In this document: positions 44,892-53,344 of the stretch, in pieces
Layout of the letters: every line of letters begins with the position of its first letter
How positions within the stretch are numbered: the first letter of the stretch is position 1
NCBI GenBank assembly: GCA_028710565.1
Contig: JAQTTV010000022.1
Span: 1 to 53,344, forward strand
DNA from: Gallionella sp.
GTDB lineage: Bacteria; Pseudomonadota; Gammaproteobacteria; Burkholderiales; Gallionellaceae
Length of the DNA: 53,344 nucleotides
Direction of reading: 5' to 3'
The notes under the pieces: model-generated
Database searches by the model: none
What the model was told of the DNA's origin: nothing
The model's input: the letters and a program-made list of their open reading frames with translations, nothing else
Translations under genes and position numbers: made by a program

Positions 44892-46824
44892 ACTGAGCGA
44901 GTGTGGGATTGTCGTCATAGTCATCGACTTGAAAAACAGTGATAGGCTGTTCTTTACCTTTGAGCTGAATGGAGCCAACCAAGTGGGTGCGATAACGGTT
45001 ATTGAGACAGTGTAAAGTTCGTTCTCCGATCAAAATACGGCAGGCTTCATGGTCTTCTACCCCTTTGTAGCTTTCTAAGCGTGAAGCGACATTCACCGTG
45101 TCGCCGATGACGGTATATTCCACCCGTTGTGCACTGCCCAAAGTGCCCGCTGCGAGTTGACCAGTAAAAATACCAATACGCATCCCCAGTGGCGGCGCGT
45201 CAGGGTGTTCGGCATTCATTTTCTCAATGGCGGCGCGCATGGCTAAGGCACAATCCACGGCGGAAGTGGCATCACGGGCGATTTCGGCTTCTGTGGTGCG
45301 GGGAATTGGGACACCAAACAATGCCATGACGGCATCGCCTATGTATTTGTTAATCATACCGTGATGTACCAGTACGATTTGTGACATGACCTCCATATAG
45401 CTATTGAGCCAGTCAAATAAAGCAGGGGGATCTAACTTTTCGGAGATGGTGGTAAACCCTCGGATATCTGTGAACATCACTGTCGCAGTGATTTGCTGTG
45501 GACGTGGGCGGTGACCATCCAAAAATTGATCCCGTTCACGCCACATGGCTTCAGCCACATCATTGGAAACATGACTTGAGAAAATTTGCATCAACTGCTT
45601 GCGTTGATTTCTCTCTTGTCCAGACAAATACGCAACGGTTGTACTGGCTGAAACAACCCAACCTAATAACGCTGGTAGTATGGGTATCCACCAGTTGTAG
45701 CTTATACTGACGAAAGTGAGCGTGCCCAAGCCGACAATACCCAGCACAACAGTAGTGCCAAATAGCCAAAGTGACCGCATTCTAAAACCGATGAGTGCAC
45801 TCAGCGTACATGCCAACCAAAGTAGCAAACCTTCATCACGTTCTGACAAACTATGAACATGACGCTCTCCCTTGAGTGCCATTTCGATCAATTGATTGAC
45901 GATTTGAGCATGAAGTTCAAACCCCGCAATACGTTGATGTATACCTGTTCCGCCACTATATGGCGTATAGAAATGATCGTTCAGGCTTTTGGCTGTGGTA
46001 CCGATAATGACAATTTTGCCTTTTATAGCATTAGCAGGCACTTTGCCATCCAATACATCCGAAAAAGTATAAATTGGCAATCGAGACGGCATCGTGCGAT
46101 AGTCAATTAAAAACTGATAGCCTGCCGCATCTTCATCCACGTATCCTCCCTCATTAGACTCGAAAGGGGGCAACGTCGTGTTGCCAATTTTGACGAAATC
46201 AGGATTTTTGTCATCACCTTGTAGATTGATGCCATATTGTTCCAAATATCGTAGTGCGACGACCAAAGCAAAGGCATAACTGGTTTCTTTGCCGTCATCC
46301 ATAAATAATGCCCCGCGTCGTATTACGCCGCCCGCATCATCAGTGAGATCATTGAACCCTACTTGATCCGTCCCTTTCAATTCAGGAGGAGGGGGGACGC
46401 GCAGACTACTGGATTTGCCAAATTTACTAATCCAAATGATATTGCGATGTTTGCGTAATATTTCGGAGAGTTGTTCCTGTCCAGGTGCCACAGAAATGTC
46501 ACGATACTTGTCAACACCAATGACCTGAGCCCCACCGTCTTCCAGGCGTTGTAGGATCGTGGAGAGAGTGCCATCTGGCACGGGAAATCCCCAGCGACGC
46601 AAGTCATCTTCCGTTTGGTCTACGAGTATGATGCGTGAATCAGCAGACTGTGTTGTACGGGAGCGTAAAGTCCAGTCGTATACCATCAAATCCAGCGACT
46701 CCAATGTGCCAACTTGTTTCAATCCCAAAATTACTAAAAAAATAATCTGCCCCAATAAGATAGTTATCAATAAAGGTTGATTAAATTTATGCAACAAAGT
46801 ACGAAGGGAAACCATGGTGTACAT
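44890..46824 (-). CDS. CHASE2-domain adenylate/guanylate cyclase
   Basis: This 644-residue receptor cyclase has TM1 (PLLITILLGQIIFLVILGL, about 18-36) and an extracytoplasmic CHASE2 sensor (about 40-330). The sensor has ILVDQTEDDLRRWGFPVPDG, VIGVDKYRDI and GKIVIIGTTAKSLNDHFYTP. Three helices follow at about 345-405. The C-terminal class III cyclase has ATVMFTDIRGFTTISEKLDP (metal Asp), INKYIGDAVMALFGVPIP and RVEYTVIGDTVNVASRLESY. The Lys in INKYIGD and Thr/Asp near VIGDTVN suggest ATP as substrate. It would make cAMP in response to an envelope signal. Confidence 0.92.
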   Translation of the reverse strand: MYTMVSLRTLLHKFNQPLLITILLGQIIFLVILGLKQVGTLESLDLMVYDWTLRSRTTQSADSRIILVDQTEDDLRRWGFPVPDGTLSTILQRLEDGGAQVIGVDKYRDISVAPGQEQLSEILRKHRNIIWISKFGKSSSLRVPPPPELKGTDQVGFNDLTDDAGGVIRRGALFMDDGKETSYAFALVVALRYLEQYGINLQGDDKNPDFVKIGNTTLPPFESNEGGYVDEDAAGYQFLIDYRTMPSRLPIYTFSDVLDGKVPANAIKGKIVIIGTTAKSLNDHFYTPYSGGTGIHQRIAGFELHAQIVNQLIEMALKGERHVHSLSERDEGLLLWLACTLSALIGFRMRSLWLFGTTVVLGIVGLGTLTFVSISYNWWIPILPALLGWVVSASTTVAYLSGQERNQRKQLMQIFSSHVSNDVAEAMWRERDQFLDGHRPRPQQITATVMFTDIRGFTTISEKLDPPALFDWLNSYMEVMSQIVLVHHGMINKYIGDAVMALFGVPIPRTTEAEIARDATSAVDCALAMRAAIEKMNAEHPDAPPLGMRIGIFTGQLAAGTLGSAQRVEYTVIGDTVNVASRLESYKGVEDHEACRILIGERTLHCLNNRYRTHLVGSIQLKGKEQPITVFQVDDYDDNPTLAQ

Positions 46825-47085
46825 CCTGACTAATAGTTGATGCTGGTGATTAGTAATATGGGCATGCTTTTCGAATTACAAAATAGTATGCAGCATATTG
46901 CCACTTCCATTGCAATTTGCTTGTTCGCATGAATATTAACCGAGATTTTCCATTAGGAATAATTCATGACAAATAAAAAGGGTGGTGAACTTGACTTGAA
47001 AATTGGCATCCCATAGGGTTTTTTACGTTCACTGTTGAATTGACAGTGCAAAATTCAAGATCGATTTTTGGCTTTGCGAATGCGC
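46825..47085. other. Intergenic region upstream of the cyclase
   Basis: AT-rich sequence with no gene or repeat copy that I can identify. The leftward cyclase promoter should lie near 46830-46930. Confidence 0.35.
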
Positions 47086-47127
47086 AAAAAAATGACTTAC
47101 AACTAGAAGTTGTAAGTCATTTTTTTT
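47086..47127. terminator. Terminator downstream of tRNA-Pro
   Basis: ATGACTTACAAC (47092-47103) and GTTGTAAGTCAT (47109-47120) form a perfect 12-bp stem flanked by A7 on the left and T8 on the right. On the minus strand it follows the tRNA 3' end by about 10 bp, so it ends the tRNA transcript. Confidence 0.88.
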
Positions 47128-47128
47128 G

Positions 47129-47207
<79 letters not shown>

Positions 47208-47219
47208 AAAAGGAGCGGC

Positions 47220-47228
47220 ATTATAGCA
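47220..47228 (-). promoter_or_regulatory. Extended -10 promoter of tRNA-Pro
   Basis: On the minus strand TGCTATAAT gives a perfect TATAAT with an extended TG. It ends 12 bp before the first tRNA base. The -35 region is weak. Confidence 0.6.
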
Positions 47229-47617
47229 GAGCAAAAAAATTCTGCAGCGGGTTTTTTAGATTAGCAAAATTAGTTCATAACTGACCTGAATTGTCTGTTT
47301 ATAAAATGTATATTGATATTTTGGATTGGAATAATGGCTATATTTAGTTCGAGCAGCGCAAACTTTGATAGTAACTTTAGATAAAAAATCGCTGTACACA
47401 CACTTAAACATGTATATTTTTAAGCGGCATTGCTATGATGTGACTGGTGTTTAGACTGCGGCAATCTTGGGATACTGGCAAATCCCTCGTAATCTATGAC
47501 TTTGTGTAGATTTGAAAGAGGCACCACATCAGATTGGGAGCGTGTTGAATATCGATTTAATGGCTTGCAGATATTGCCCGTACTTTAATAATTGTTTGTT
47601 TAATAAGGATATAAATA
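47229..47617. other. Intergenic region with candidate promoter for the secreted-protein cluster
   Basis: The sequence is AT-rich. An extended -10 (TGCTATGAT, 47431-47439) could start a rightward transcript with a leader of about 170 bases. I saw no riboswitch consensus or repeat copy. Confidence 0.35.
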
Positions 47618-48319
47618 ATGCGTTACATTATCTTAGGACTGCTGTTTATTTGTCAGAGCGTTTTTGCTTTGGATACTTCTGAATCTGCACAAACACGTTA
47701 TGGGCAACTGGAAGTTAAAGTAAACGATAAAGGTCAACGAGAACTACGACTGGATACGCGGGTGTTGTATGTTGAAGCGGGCTATTTTGGTATGTATAAA
47801 ATTATTCCCTTGGGTGAAGCGGATGTGATTCTGGTTAAGAAAACCCCTAGCACTGCTGCCCCCGCTGAGTTTTTCTTCATTACTTTGTTGGATGGCACGG
47901 TACCAATGACTTCAGAGTCATTTGTTGCGGGTGAAAAAGCACTACGCCCAGTGGTTGATGAAAATAAAATAGTGGTTAATTTGGGATTGCGTCAAGGAAA
48001 TTTGGAGATCGCTACTTATCAAGCAGGTAAGGTGTCGGTGGCAAAGACTGCAGTTGTGGGCAAAAAAGCAAAAGAAGAGTATTGCGATTATCTGTATCAA
48101 CAAATTTATCGCCCTTTTGCACAAGGAAAACAGTGCGCTGGCGTGCCTGAAGAAACCGTGTTGGCGGAAGGTGAGGCACCAGCAGAGGTTTATCGTCGCT
48201 TGATGGATAACGATCCACGCTTGGATGAAGTACAATTTCAAAGGTTGGCAAAGACTTCTTGCTTGCTGGGAAAAACTGTTCAGTATTCCGCATTCCAAAA
48301 GCAAGTTTGTGGTTGGTAA
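47618..48319 (+). CDS. Hypothetical secreted protein
   Basis: This 233-residue protein has a signal peptide (MRYIILGLLFICQSVFA). The mature part is largely beta-strand (RYGQLEVKVNDKGQRELRLD, ADVILVKKTPSTAAPAEFFF) with Cys pairs toward the end (DYLYQQ region, GKQCAGVPEE, KTSCLLGKTV and VCGW). Four late cysteines suggest disulfides in the periplasm. I do not recognise the family. It is first in a rightward cluster with a small Ala/Gly-rich exported protein and a DUF2145 protein. Confidence 0.7.
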   Translation: MRYIILGLLFICQSVFALDTSESAQTRYGQLEVKVNDKGQRELRLDTRVLYVEAGYFGMYKIIPLGEADVILVKKTPSTAAPAEFFFITLLDGTVPMTSESFVAGEKALRPVVDENKIVVNLGLRQGNLEIATYQAGKVSVAKTAVVGKKAKEEYCDYLYQQIYRPFAQGKQCAGVPEETVLAEGEAPAEVYRRLMDNDPRLDEVQFQRLAKTSCLLGKTVQYSAFQKQVCGW

Positions 48320-48352
48320 GTTTCGCTTAGTTTCTTAATGGAAGGTGTTGCG

Positions 48353-48787
48353 ATGAAAAAATTATGGATAGGTATATTGGTGGCACCCTTGCTCGTGTCA
48401 CATGCTGTATGGGCGGCCGATTCTGGTCAGGCTGTTGGCGATTCTGTACAAGCAGGGAAGAAAGCCGCAGAGAGCGGTGGTCGTCCCGTGCAGGTAATAA
48501 AAAAGGCAAATAGCGCGCGTGGATCGGCTCAATCTGTGAGCAACGCGATGGGAAGTACGGGACGGGTTATTTCTGGGACATCGGCGATTCCTTTGTCAGT
48601 GGGTGCGGTGGTACTCAGTGCGGGTGCTACGATGAGTGCGGGTGCCGCGCAGGGCTCAACTCAAACAGTCGCAGCCCCCATCGGCACGCCTTTGGCCATT
48701 ACCAGTGAAACGATTACCGTGATGCCACCTAATCAGGCTTTGCAGAAAAAACCTGATACGCAACTGGAAGGTAAGCCAGACAAATAG
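48353..48787 (+). CDS. Small secreted low-complexity protein
   Basis: I choose ATG 48353, which opens a signal peptide (MKKLWIGILVAPLLVSHAVWA); an ATG at 48338 would add five residues. The 144-residue product is rich in Ala, Gly, Ser and Val (SVGAVVLSAGATMSAGAAQG) with one weakly hydrophobic middle stretch that could cross a membrane. The end has PIGTPLAITSETITVMPPNQ, which looks like the conserved part. The gene lies 33 bp after the preceding one. No domain is recognised. Confidence 0.65.
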   Translation: MKKLWIGILVAPLLVSHAVWAADSGQAVGDSVQAGKKAAESGGRPVQVIKKANSARGSAQSVSNAMGSTGRVISGTSAIPLSVGAVVLSAGATMSAGAAQGSTQTVAAPIGTPLAITSETITVMPPNQALQKKPDTQLEGKPDK

Positions 48788-48888
48788 GAAAAAGGGTAAG
48801 GGTGCAACGAAGTGACGTTTCTACGTTTCACCACGCTGCGAAGCAGCGCACCACCTTTCACGGTGAGAGCTGGTATTACCCTTTTTCC
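48787..48888. repeat. 13-bp inverted repeat around a hairpin-rich spacer
   Basis: GGAAAAAGGGTAA (48787-48799) and TTACCCTTTTTCC (48876-48888) are exact complements. The 76-bp spacer has its own GCTGC-gaa-GCAGC hairpin. The right arm ends in a T-run, so it can act as a terminator, but the overall layout is like a small mobile palindrome. Confidence 0.6.
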
Positions 48889-48945
48889 TTCCTTATTCAC
48901 CCTTCACCCTAAAGTTTGAGTTATTTTGACAAGGAGAGCTGCATC

Positions 48946-49776
48946 ATGCGATATTTTTTAAAAGGTATGCTGGCGATGGTGTGGGCGATGCTCATGGTGT
49001 TGCCAGTGCAAGCCAATAGCAGTCAAGCAGGCGGGGAGACGCATTTTAGCGGGGAACAAATTGCCGCCTTCGCTAAAAAAGTAGAGCGCACCTTGGCAAG
49101 TAAAGGGGCGTATGTGGCGATCTTAGCGCGTATGGGGAGACCCGCTGCTGAGTTGCCTGAAGGGATGCACTACACCCATGTGGCTTTCGCCGTGTATTCG
49201 CAAATTACCACCGCAGATGGGCGCAATGTGCCTGGTTATGCGATTTACAATCTTTATCAAAATGACGATCAGCCCGATACCAGCTCTTTGGTGAGAGACT
49301 TTCCTGTTGATTTCTTTAATGGCGTGGCAGTGTTGGAAGCAGGGGTGTTGATTCCTTCCATCGAATTGCAAAAGCGTTTGCTCGACGTGATTCGCTCTCC
49401 GACCTATCAGGCTTTGCACGAGCCTAGTTATTCGCTGATAGCGAACCCGTACAACTTAGGCAAGCAAAATTGCACCGAGCATACGTTAGATGTGATTAAC
49501 GCGGCGATTTATGAAACCAGTGACATTCGCGTGATTAAAGCCAATGAAACCGCTTTTTTCAAAGCGCAGCGCGTCAATGTCAGTCCGCTTAAACTGTTTT
49601 TCGGTTCCGTATTTAGCGCGCAAATTTCCACCGCTGATCAAACAGGCACGCCTGTGACCGCGACATTTGAAACCATTACCCAGTATTTGCAGCAATACGA
49701 CCAAGGCTCAGAAGTGATGACGTTGTTACCAGACGCGCCCGTCGAGCAAGTCGAAATCCCCGCTGTACAGCCGTAA
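48946..49776 (+). CDS. Secreted DUF2145-family protein
   Basis: I start at ATG 48946, seven bases after AAGGAGAG, giving a 276-residue protein with a signal peptide ending VLPVQA. The family markers are MHYTHVAFAVYSQIT, YAIYNLYQNDDQPDTSSLVR and NPYNLGKQNCTEHTLDVINA. An ordered His (YTHVAF) and a later NCTEH are reminiscent of circularly permuted NlpC/P60 or papain-like thiol enzymes. That would make it a wall- or lipid-active hydrolase, but this is an inference. It is third in the cluster and precedes hppA. Confidence 0.82.
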   Translation: MRYFLKGMLAMVWAMLMVLPVQANSSQAGGETHFSGEQIAAFAKKVERTLASKGAYVAILARMGRPAAELPEGMHYTHVAFAVYSQITTADGRNVPGYAIYNLYQNDDQPDTSSLVRDFPVDFFNGVAVLEAGVLIPSIELQKRLLDVIRSPTYQALHEPSYSLIANPYNLGKQNCTEHTLDVINAAIYETSDIRVIKANETAFFKAQRVNVSPLKLFFGSVFSAQISTADQTGTPVTATFETITQYLQQYDQGSEVMTLLPDAPVEQVEIPAVQP

Positions 49777-49782
49777 CCAGCT

Positions 49783-49808
49783 CCCTCTCCCGCTTGTGGG
49801 AGAGGGGA
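49783..49808. repeat. Family A palindromic repeat
   Basis: CCCTCTCCC-gcttgt-GGGAGAGGGG, 7 bp after the DUF2145 stop. It could also act as a hairpin at the end of that transcript. Confidence 0.7.
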
Positions 49809-49888
49809 TTAAAGCAGTATTTTTCATGTTTTCACCGTTTCACCAAAGGATCGTTCTCGTTGTTCGGATATATTTTTGATAGGAGAAG

Positions 49889-51928
49889 ATGATGTCAACA
49901 GGTTTAGTGATTGCATTGTTATGTGCCCTGACAGGTATTTTGTATGGGGTGTTTGCTATACGCTGGATACTGGCGCAGCCGACGGGGAACGAGAAAATGC
50001 GGGAGATTGCCGCTGCGATTCAAGAGGGCGCGTCGGCGTATCTCAATCGTCAATACGCGGCGATTGCCATGGTGGGGGCGGTGTTGTTAGTCGCTATTCT
50101 GGTTGCTTTAGATGGCAAAACTGCAATGGGCTTTTTATTGGGCGCATTGTTGTCAGGCATGGCGGGGTTTATCGGCATGAACGTCTCCGTGCGCGCCAAT
50201 ATCCGCACCGCAGAAGCTGCGCGCATTAGCTTAAATACCGCACTCAATGTCTCGTTCAAGGGCGGAGCGATTACAGGGATGTTTGTGGTTGGGCTGGGTT
50301 TGTTGGGCGTGGCGGGATATTACGCTTTGTTGGTGGCTATGGGTTCATCGCAAGCGGAAGCCACTCGCGCCTTAATCGGGCTGGCATTCGGCGGTTCGTT
50401 GATCTCCATCTTTGCGCGATTGGGCGGCGGCATTTTCACTAAAGGTGCGGATGTTGGCGCGGATTTAGTGGGTAAAGTGGAAGCAGGTATTCCTGAAGAT
50501 GATCCGCGCAATCCTGCGGTCATTGCCGACAACGTGGGCGATAACGTCGGCGATTGTGCAGGTATGGCAGCGGATTTGTTTGAAACCTATGCCGTCACGC
50601 TGATTGCGACTATGTTGCTCGGCGGTTTGCTGCTGGCGAATGTCGGTGAAAATGCCGTGTTGTATCCGCTGGTTTTGGGTGGATTTTCCATTATCGCTTC
50701 GATTGTTGGCACTTGGTTTGTCAAAGCCCGCCCCAATGGCAAGATCATGAATGCGTTGTATCGTGGTTTGGCGGTGGCTGGCGGCTTGGCTCTGGTGGCG
50801 TTTTACCCCATCACGCGTTGGATGTTTGGTGACGGCGTGTTGATGAACGACGGTACATTCATCAGCAGCATGGCGTTGTATGGCACGACCGTGATTGGCT
50901 TGGTGCTGACCGCCGCTTTGGTATGGATTACCGAGTATTACACTGCGACCGAATTTGCCCCTGTGCGCCATATCGCAGAAGCTTCGACCACGGGGCACGG
51001 CACTAACATTATTGCAGGCTTAGGCGTGTCGATGAAAGCCACCGCAGCACCCGTGTTGGCAGTGTGTGCGGCCATTTGGGGTGCGCAGGAATTGGCGGGT
51101 TTGTATGGTATTGCCATTGCCGCCACCTCCATGTTGTCCATGGCGGGCATTATCGTGGCGTTGGATGCGTATGGTCCAATCACCGATAATGCGGGCGGTA
51201 TTGCCGAAATGGCACATTTGCCTGACGAAGTGCGGGTCATCACTGACGCGCTAGATGCGGTAGGTAACACCACCAAAGCCGTCACCAAAGGTTATGCCAT
51301 CGGTTCGGCAGGGTTGGCAGCCTTGGTGTTGTTCGCCGACTATACTCACGCGCTTTCCGCCAGTGGCAAGGTATTGAACTTCGACTTATCCAATCATCTG
51401 GTCATCATCGGTTTGTTTATCGGCGGCATGGTGCCGTATTTGTTCGCCGCGATGGGCATGGAAGCGGTGGGGCGCGCAGCAGGTGCGGTGGTGGTGGAAG
51501 TGCGCCGCCAGTTCCGCGACATCCCTGGCATCATGGCAGGGACTGCAAAACCAGAGTATGGCACTTGCGTCAGTATGTTGACCAAGGCCGCGATTAGAGA
51601 AATGATCGTCCCATCTTTGTTGCCCGTTGCTGTGCCTGTGGTGGTTGGGTTGACGTTGGGCGCGCAAGCTTTGGGTGGGGTGTTGGTCGGTACCATCGTC
51701 ACGGGGATTTTTGTGGCGATTTCGATGACCACAGGCGGCGGCGCGTGGGATAACGCCAAGAAATACATCGAAGAAGGTCACTACGGCGGCAAAGGTTCCG
51801 AAACGCACAAAGCTGCTGTAACGGGCGATACCGTCGGCGATCCCTACAAAGACACCGCAGGTCCAGCGATTAACCCATTGATTAAAATCATCAATATTGT
51901 TGCATTGTTGATTGTGCCACTACTGTAG
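49889..51928 (+). CDS. hppA: Membrane-bound proton-translocating pyrophosphatase
   Basis: This 679-residue protein has about 16 membrane helices and pumps H+ using pyrophosphate. Two ATGs (49889, 49892) follow AGGAG; the second has better spacing. The substrate site is in [20 protein letters not shown] then [35 protein letters not shown] has Lys at the position that is Ala in K+-dependent enzymes, so this is the K+-independent H+ type. [20 protein letters not shown] and [19 protein letters not shown] close the fold. It could conserve energy from biosynthetic PPi. Confidence 0.96.
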   Translation: MMSTGLVIALLCALTGILYGVFAIRWILAQPTGNEKMREIAAAIQEGASAYLNRQYAAIAMVGAVLLVAILVALDGKTAMGFLLGALLSGMAGFIGMNVSVRANIRTAEAARISLNTALNVSFKGGAITGMFVVGLGLLGVAGYYALLVAMGSSQAEATRALIGLAFGGSLISIFARLGGGIFTKGADVGADLVGKVEAGIPEDDPRNPAVIADNVGDNVGDCAGMAADLFETYAVTLIATMLLGGLLLANVGENAVLYPLVLGGFSIIASIVGTWFVKARPNGKIMNALYRGLAVAGGLALVAFYPITRWMFGDGVLMNDGTFISSMALYGTTVIGLVLTAALVWITEYYTATEFAPVRHIAEASTTGHGTNIIAGLGVSMKATAAPVLAVCAAIWGAQELAGLYGIAIAATSMLSMAGIIVALDAYGPITDNAGGIAEMAHLPDEVRVITDALDAVGNTTKAVTKGYAIGSAGLAALVLFADYTHALSASGKVLNFDLSNHLVIIGLFIGGMVPYLFAAMGMEAVGRAAGAVVVEVRRQFRDIPGIMAGTAKPEYGTCVSMLTKAAIREMIVPSLLPVAVPVVVGLTLGAQALGGVLVGTIVTGIFVAISMTTGGGAWDNAKKYIEEGHYGGKGSETHKAAVTGDTVGDPYKDTAGPAINPLIKIINIVALLIVPLL

Positions 51929-51963
51929 ATCGGTTCTATCTTATCTACCCAAAGAAACTGACA

Positions 51964-51990
51964 TCCTCTCGCCATCACTAGGTGAGAGGG
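51964..51990. repeat. Family A-like palindrome after hppA
   Basis: CCTCTCGCC-atcacta-GGTGAGAGG with one mismatch, 36 bp beyond the hppA stop. A degenerate copy or a weak terminator hairpin. Confidence 0.5.
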
Positions 51991-52045
51991 TAGCGGGTTC
52001 ACTTTCCTTGCTTCGACTCGCGCGCGGATAATCAACCGCACCAAA

Positions 52046-52534
52046 CTATTTCAAAAATGCGTTAATCACCCCGCCAAAAGCCGAAATAACCAGCATGGCG
52101 AAAAGAGCGAAAATCGAAAACATAAACCAACCGATAAATGAGCCGATAGACTTATCTTTGCTCTTGTCCAGCACCATGACCAATATTGCCACGCACAGCA
52201 GTACCACTTCCGCGCTACCGTAATATAGCCACCACTTACCCAGCCAACCCAGCGATTGATACCACGTAGAAAAAGACCAAGGTGTTGCCGAGGCTGAACC
52301 CAGAAAGTGCGCAAAAAATGCCAGTGCCCAATCGCTTAGCCACCACAACAGGGATAACATCCCAAGTATCCAAGAAAATGTGATGATGCCAAAGGCGAGC
52401 ATTTTCAATGCTCTGAATATCGGATGGGGTTTGCCATCCACGAACTCCGCCAGTATCCCCACCCCAACGATGCCAAACAACCAGAAATACCAAAGTTCTT
52501 TAATCCAGCTAATGTAATGTATCCAATCCGACAT
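52046..52534 (-). CDS. Small multi-pass membrane protein
   Basis: I choose the ATG whose complement lies at 52532-52534 (MSDWIHYISWIKEL), since a CGGAG sits about nine bases before it; a longer frame starts at 52624. The 162-residue product has four to five hydrophobic helices: LWYFWLFGIVGVGILAEFV, IITFSWILGMLSLLWWLSD, VVLLCVAILVMVL and a C-terminal FSIFALFAMLVISAFGG. It is Trp-rich. No family is recognised. It converges with hppA. Confidence 0.65.
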   Translation of the reverse strand: MSDWIHYISWIKELWYFWLFGIVGVGILAEFVDGKPHPIFRALKMLAFGIITFSWILGMLSLLWWLSDWALAFFAHFLGSASATPWSFSTWYQSLGWLGKWWLYYGSAEVVLLCVAILVMVLDKSKDKSIGSFIGWFMFSIFALFAMLVISAFGGVINAFLK

Positions 52535-52652
52535 CGAGGTTGACTCCGTAGTTAAGTTTAAGTGTGCCATGAAGATATGGCGGAGGAGTCTGGTTAAGTC
52601 TGTGGCGGCTGGTGTGTGGGTCAATAAGCGAAGCAGACTGCATCAATTATGT

Positions 52653-52680
52653 ATAGTGCGAAATAGCGATTGCGCACTAT
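52653..52680. repeat. Short inverted repeat
   Basis: ATAGTGCG (52653-52660) faces CGCACTAT (52673-52680) across 12 bp, in the gap between the membrane protein and the DUF2442 gene. It may be part of the membrane-protein promoter or an operator. Confidence 0.45.
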
Positions 52681-52765
52681 GCGTGCTCAACCTATTGAAA
52701 AATTTACGAAAATATAATTTAAAACGGTCAGTCGTATTTGTGAATCTAATCGAACTAACCGACGA

Positions 52766-53050
52766 TCAAGCCGCAATCATTTCCAATTCGACACCGCGAT
52801 CTAGTTGATTGCGATACAAGTCTACGACAGGAAAAGACAAATCGTAATCCCCCCAAACCAATTCACCATATTCAATCCGAAACGCCACAAAACGGGCAGG
52901 TTCAAGAAAAGCACGAATATCAGGGTGACGTGAGCGAGTTAAAAACGTCTTAAAATCAACCGTCTGCACCGTGTTGTCATCAAAAGACAAGCGCAGCGCG
53001 TAATCCCCTACCTGTTGTGCCGCTGTGATATTGATCGTCGCAGGAATCAT
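52766..53050 (-). CDS. DUF2442 family protein
   Basis: I start at the Met in MIPATINITAAQQVGDYALR, preceded by AGAGG; an earlier ATG at 53068 adds six residues. The 94-residue protein matches DUF2442: LRLSFDDNTVQTVDF, then FAFRI-like FVAFRIEYGELVWGDYDLSF and a closing VDLYRNQL. Such proteins are usually encoded next to a DUF4160 partner in a two-gene unit thought to be toxin-antitoxin-like. No DUF4160 gene is visible on either side here, so the pair is incomplete or was lost. Confidence 0.78.
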   Translation of the reverse strand: MIPATINITAAQQVGDYALRLSFDDNTVQTVDFKTFLTRSRHPDIRAFLEPARFVAFRIEYGELVWGDYDLSFPVVDLYRNQLDRGVELEMIAA

Positions 53051-53152
53051 TTCAACCTCTTGGTACAAACCCGTAGCCTGTATGCAATACAGGGTTTATC
53101 AGGAAAATATCGTATTTCGTTTCACTGCATACGGGCTACTTGCTGCAACGGT

Positions 53153-53225
53153 AGGTTGGGTTGAGCATAGCGAAGCCCAACAAATTCACGCGGTAAACGT
53201 TGGGCTTCGTGCCTCAGCCCAACCT
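53153..53225. repeat. Inverted repeat, family E (AGGTTGGGTTGAGC...)
   Basis: AGGTTGGGTTGAGCATAGCG then AAGCCCAAC (53153-53181) faces GTTGGGCTTCGTGCCTCAGC then CCAACCT (53199-53225), complementary except for a few bases. It resembles family C in having a long G/C-rich arm. The sequence from here to the right edge has no gene that I can support. Confidence 0.75.
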
Positions 53226-53344
53226 TGTATGATTGAATTTGCTGAAATGCAGTATAAAAGAGAAGTAAAAGTTTTACGTTTCACAGGGAAGGCCGTCCCA
53301 ACCTGAGGACTGGTTTTTAACCAGAGCCTGTTCGTAGATTGGCC

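Noticed and set aside
47460..47540. Riboswitch in the leader of the secreted cluster
   Set aside because: The stretch has G-rich and paired segments but matches no c-di-GMP, cobalamin, TPP or glycine consensus that I can recall.
49783..49808. Strong terminator after the DUF2145 gene
   Set aside because: The hairpin lacks a T-run and is a copy of the dispersed family A palindrome, so it is listed as a repeat.

Overview
The window looks like a chromosomal segment of a gammaproteobacterium. Rep helicase, MltB, IspB, UvrB, Glk, AcnA, a class I fructose-bisphosphate aldolase and a proton-pumping pyrophosphatase fit a free-living gammaproteobacterium. The DUF928/CHASE2-cyclase pair and the many dispersed palindromes would suit a relative of the sulfur-oxidising Thiotrichales. 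That placement is an inference from gene content, not a database result. No rRNA, phage, transposase or CRISPR array was seen. One tRNA gene, tRNA-Pro(GGG), is present.

Layout. 1-1060: end of a decayed formylglycine-generating-enzyme-like gene and a ParD/ParE locus whose toxin is cut by a repeat. 1176-5000: rep, a secreted NlpC/P60 hydrolase and mltB. 5169-12313: a leftward five-gene operon encoding a large SMC-type ATPase, an MksE-like protein, a putative kleisin, a TOPRIM (JetD/MksG-like) protein and a calcineurin-like phosphoesterase. This looks like a Wadjet/MksBEFG-type plasmid-defence system in an unusual gene order. 12615-16566: a YbjN-like protein, ispB, pncC and a flavoprotein. 16915-19980: an outer-membrane protein and a LemA/TPM-domain operon, preceded by a relic copy of the hpnE 5' end. 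20010-27777: glk, acnA, a lipoprotein, class I aldolase and hpnE. 27936-28481: a RHH/MazF-like toxin-antitoxin pair with a frameshifted toxin. 28752-31645: an AT-rich two-gene island (ATPase plus HNH nuclease, Septu-like) abutting uvrB. 33957-43860: an OprB-like porin, a heavy-metal RND tripartite efflux operon and a divergent two-component system. 44086-47207: a DUF928 protein, a CHASE2 adenylate cyclase and tRNA-Pro. 47618-51928: three secreted proteins, including a DUF2145 protein, then hppA. 52046-53050: a small membrane protein and a DUF2442 protein.

The two themes worth most attention are defence and repeats. Two candidate defence systems lie about 16 kb apart, with two degraded toxin-antitoxin loci nearby. 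Short palindromic repeat families fill many intergenic gaps. Copies have also gone in frame into acnA and hpnE, have truncated parE, and one sits on the hpnE stop codon. All functional assignments rest on motif reading and family knowledge; none was tested by a database search.
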